DNA from: Desulfurococcales archaeon
GTDB lineage: Archaea > Thermoproteota > Thermoprotei_A > Sulfolobales > NBVN01
Length of the DNA: 8,266 nt
Direction: 5' to 3'
Assembly (NCBI GenBank): GCA_021163585.1
Contig: JAGGTW010000118.1
Coordinates: forward strand, 1 to 8,266
A program made the position numbers and the translations under genes. Of this stretch, positions 6,310 to 8,266 are shown piece by piece (the stretch's first letter is position 1; each line of letters opens with the position of its first letter). The notes beneath the pieces are model-generated. The model made no database searches and was not told where the DNA came from. It saw nothing but the letters and a program-made list of their open reading frames with translations.

Positions 6310-8266
6310 CTAGAATAGTTCCTCCTCCGGTGCTATTAGGCTCTTGATCTTTGCTCTATACTTAAATATCAGAGCTATTACTGCTGCTATTACGCTGACA
6401 CCTACGATTACTGGCAAGTACCTAGTCAATAGCGTCATTATCGTCGGGTAAAGAACCACCGAGATCTCTATGTCATGGTCTACAACCCTCTCAGTACTCA
6501 CGGCTTCATAGCCAGGCTGAGTTACCTTAATAACGTACATGCCGAAAGGTAACTTTAAGTATGCTTCACCATCGACTATGCTGCTGGCGGTTTCGAACTT
6601 CAGGTTAGTGCCCAGCACCTCAACCATGCCACCAGTTATTTTCTGACCTATGTCATTAACAACTATGAGTTTCAGCGTGTATAGCTTCCGAAGCAGTTCA
6701 ACATTTATGGTTGTTTCGTTTTTAATGTCAATCTTCTTAATATAGTCAACATATACGTTCATCCCTTTGAATTGAATAGTGTTCTTACCCGAGTGCAGAA
6801 AAGTGCTGAAAGTAACTGGTGCTGTGGCATTAGGAAGTATCTCAGCTATCTTGACATTATTAACTAGTAACACAATTTTTTCTATGGGTCCCTTACCTGT
6901 GTAGTGGTCCTTAATGTTGAACTGTACCTTGAAGTATATTCTCTTTAATGAGATATTCAGCGAGGTAGCCCTCAATACTTCAACACGTAATTCCGTAGCA
7001 TTGTACAGTGGTATTTTTAAGTAGCTATACTCCGGCTGCGGTACTAACGCAATTGAGTGAACTCCCTTAATCACCTTGAGAGCGACCTTGGTCTCATTAG
7101 CTTCCAGTGTCTCAACATGTTCACCATCCAGTAATACTTTTATGGAGGTTAAAGGTGGTCCGCCAGTTCTCTCATCCGTAATATTGAGTACAAGACTTAT
7201 GTAGTTCGGCTCCAATAAGATCGCTTCCTGCGTATCACCCGTTACATTTACTACATATGTCGCACCGACGTAGTAGGGTTCTTGGTTTTCTAGGGGTAGT
7301 GGGTTAACCTTAACGATGAATACGCCCTTATCCCTTAAAGTTATGAGCAAGATGTTTCTGTAGGTGCTGATCTCGGTTCTTGTAACTAGTCTTCCATTCC
7401 TGTATAGGGTTGCCTCTACAGACTCTCTTGGAGGTCCCCGTGTTATACTGTCAATGAACCTCAACGTTAGTCTGAATGTATTGCGTGTTAAGTATATTGT
7501 TACGTTCTTATCTTTTGGTACATCTAGTGATGCTTCAGCGCCCTGATATAGAGGCTTACCTATAATGTACCTACTGGGTGAAACACTCACGGTATAGTGA
7601 CCGGGAAGCAGTCTAATGTAGAAGGAAGAGTTCTCACTTAATACATTATACTTTATGAAGGTCTCAGGTCCTGTAATTGTGAGGGTTACCTCCTCCTCAA
7701 TAGGGCCCCTGGTTTCGGAGTCCAATAGACTGACATATACTGGTATGGTTGTGTAATTACACACTACATTTACTTCTTGTACTTCCTTAGATACCTGTAT
7801 GAGTGAGGAGTACCTCTGTAGGTAGTCGACCGGAGGTTCGATAGTTAAGTTATATGTTGCTGGCAAAATGTAGTCTACTCGGTAAGTGCCGTTAATGTCG
7901 GTTGAACCCTCAGCTATCAGCCTGCCCCTACTCTCGTATATTCTTACGGCTGCACCAGATATGGGAGTTTGATTTACTGTTACGGCACGTATTAACAGTT
8001 GCTGCAACTCCCTACTCCTTAAGTCTATTGGCTCCCCCGTCTCTAGTAAGTAGCTCCCTAGATCTGATACCAAGTAAGTAGTTTTTGCTGTACCTATAAC
8101 TACAGTATTGAGGTCTAACATAGTTGATAATGACGTTACTGGCGAGTCCACATTATATGAGAGTGACTTGTTAAGCCGTAACATAGGTACTAATTCATCG
8201 CTAGTGGGAAGGTAAAGTAGCTGAATGTCCCCTGCTGCATCACCAGCCAGTATTGCAACTGCCTTA
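6310..8266 (-). CDS. Large membrane-anchored surface protein with tandem beta-sandwich domains (N-terminus outside window)
   Basis: The frame stays open to the window edge, so the ATG at 8184 is internal; numbering below counts from it for convenience. The visible N-terminal part (KAVAILAGDAAGDIQLL, then NTVVIGTAKTTYLVSDLG) resembles the last blades of a WD40/PQQ-type beta-propeller. Then come six beta-rich domains at about 63-147, 148-235, 236-325, 326-414, 415-499 and 500-579. Domains 1 and 6 resemble carboxypeptidase-regulatory-like folds (dG, LPxxxY, PGY); domains 2-5 begin with a DxxTxGP signature. A hydrophobic helix at about 586-607 is followed by a basic KYRAKIK stretch and a short acidic end, giving a C-terminus in the cytoplasm and the rest outside. 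Fourteen NxS/T sequons support an exposed, glycosylated chain. There is one cysteine and no catalytic motif in view. Adhesion, cell-envelope or complex-scaffold roles are possible but unproven. Confidence 0.88.
   Translation of the reverse strand, partial: KAVAILAGDAAGDIQLLYLPTSDELVPMLRLNKSLSYNVDSPVTSLSTMLDLNTVVIGTAKTTYLVSDLGSYLLETGEPIDLRSRELQQLLIRAVTVNQTPISGAAVRIYESRGRLIAEGSTDINGTYRVDYILPATYNLTIEPPVDYLQRYSSLIQVSKEVQEVNVVCNYTTIPVYVSLLDSETRGPIEEEVTLTITGPETFIKYNVLSENSSFYIRLLPGHYTVSVSPSRYIIGKPLYQGAEASLDVPKDKNVTIYLTRNTFRLTLRFIDSITRGPPRESVEATLYRNGRLVTRTEISTYRNILLITLRDKGVFIVKVNPLPLENQEPYYVGATYVVNVTGDTQEAILLEPNYISLVLNITDERTGGPPLTSIKVLLDGEHVETLEANETKVALKVIKGVHSIALVPQPEYSYLKIPLYNATELRVEVLRATSLNISLKRIYFKVQFNIKDHYTGKGPIEKIVLLVNNVKIAEILPNATAPVTFSTFLHSGKNTIQFKGMNVYVDYIKKIDIKNETTINVELLRKLYTLKLIVVNDIGQKITGGMVEVLGTNLKFETASSIVDGEAYLKLPFGMYVIKVTQPGYEAVSTERVVDHDIEISVVLYPTIMTLLTRYLPVIVGVSVIAAVIALIFKYRAKIKSLIAPEEELF
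6364..6429 (-). other. C-terminal transmembrane anchor of the surface protein
   Basis: About 22 residues (YLPVIVGVSVIAAVIALIF and flanks) form one uninterrupted hydrophobic helix, followed by Lys/Arg residues. Positive charges on the C-terminal side place that side in the cytoplasm. Confidence 0.85.
6687..7998 (-). repeat. Six tandem protein domains of about 85-92 residues
   Basis: The DxxTxGP signature recurs at 7722-7699, 7452-7429, 7176-7153 and 6909-6883 on the - strand (DSETRGPI, DSITRGPP, DERTGGPP, DHYTGKGPI), spaced 90, 92 and 89 codons apart. Related domain starts without the signature lie about 85 codons before the first and after the last. The repeats have diverged so far that no DNA-level repeat is evident. 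Confidence 0.75.

Noticed and set aside
6310..8266. Surface protein as a peptidase, because carboxypeptidase-regulatory-like domains are present
   Set aside because: That fold is a common accessory beta sandwich; no zinc-peptidase or other catalytic motif appears in the visible part.
1..8266. Defence island, mobile element or CRISPR-linked locus
   Set aside because: No transposase, integrase, toxin-antitoxin, Cas gene, direct-repeat array or attachment site was seen; base and codon use look even across the window.

Overview
The window looks like chromosomal DNA of a hyperthermophilic archaeon of the Thermoproteota (Crenarchaeota). The seryl-tRNA synthetase and the serine hydroxymethyltransferase are of the crenarchaeal type. 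Arginine is mostly AGG/AGA, promoters look like archaeal TATA boxes close to start codons, and GTG/TTG starts occur. The genus cannot be fixed from the sequence alone; a Desulfurococcales- or Sulfolobales-like relative is a guess.

Layout. The left half is read on the + strand: the 3' part of an Lhr-type superfamily 2 helicase (1-1884, 5' end outside the window), then serS (1982-3352), then a winged-helix/coiled-coil protein of unknown role (3414-4109). The right half is read on the - strand: a very large membrane-anchored surface protein (6310 to the window edge, N-terminus outside), then glyA (4897-6195), whose stop overlaps the start of a creatininase-family amidohydrolase (4115-4900). The winged-helix gene and the amidohydrolase gene converge with only 5 bases between their stop codons. 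Coding density is very high: the longest gene-free stretches are about 97 bases (1885-1981), 61 bases (3353-3413) and about 114 bases (6196-6309), and no stretch over 300 bases lacks a gene.

How the genes relate. serS and the winged-helix gene each have their own TATA-like box, so they are probably separate transcription units with short or no leaders. glyA and the creatininase gene are clearly coupled by a 4-base ATGA overlap. One possible reason, offered only as inference, is that SHMT needs a pterin carrier and some archaeal creatininase-family enzymes (ArfB type) act in the formation of a ribosylaminopyrimidine precursor of flavins and deazaflavins from GTP. The surface protein has at least six tandem beta-sandwich domains of about 85-92 residues, 14 N-glycosylation sequons and a C-terminal membrane anchor; the residues before the first sandwich look like the end of a beta-propeller. 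No mobile element, CRISPR array, tRNA or rRNA was seen. Most of the window is housekeeping; the least explained parts are the surface protein and the winged-helix protein.
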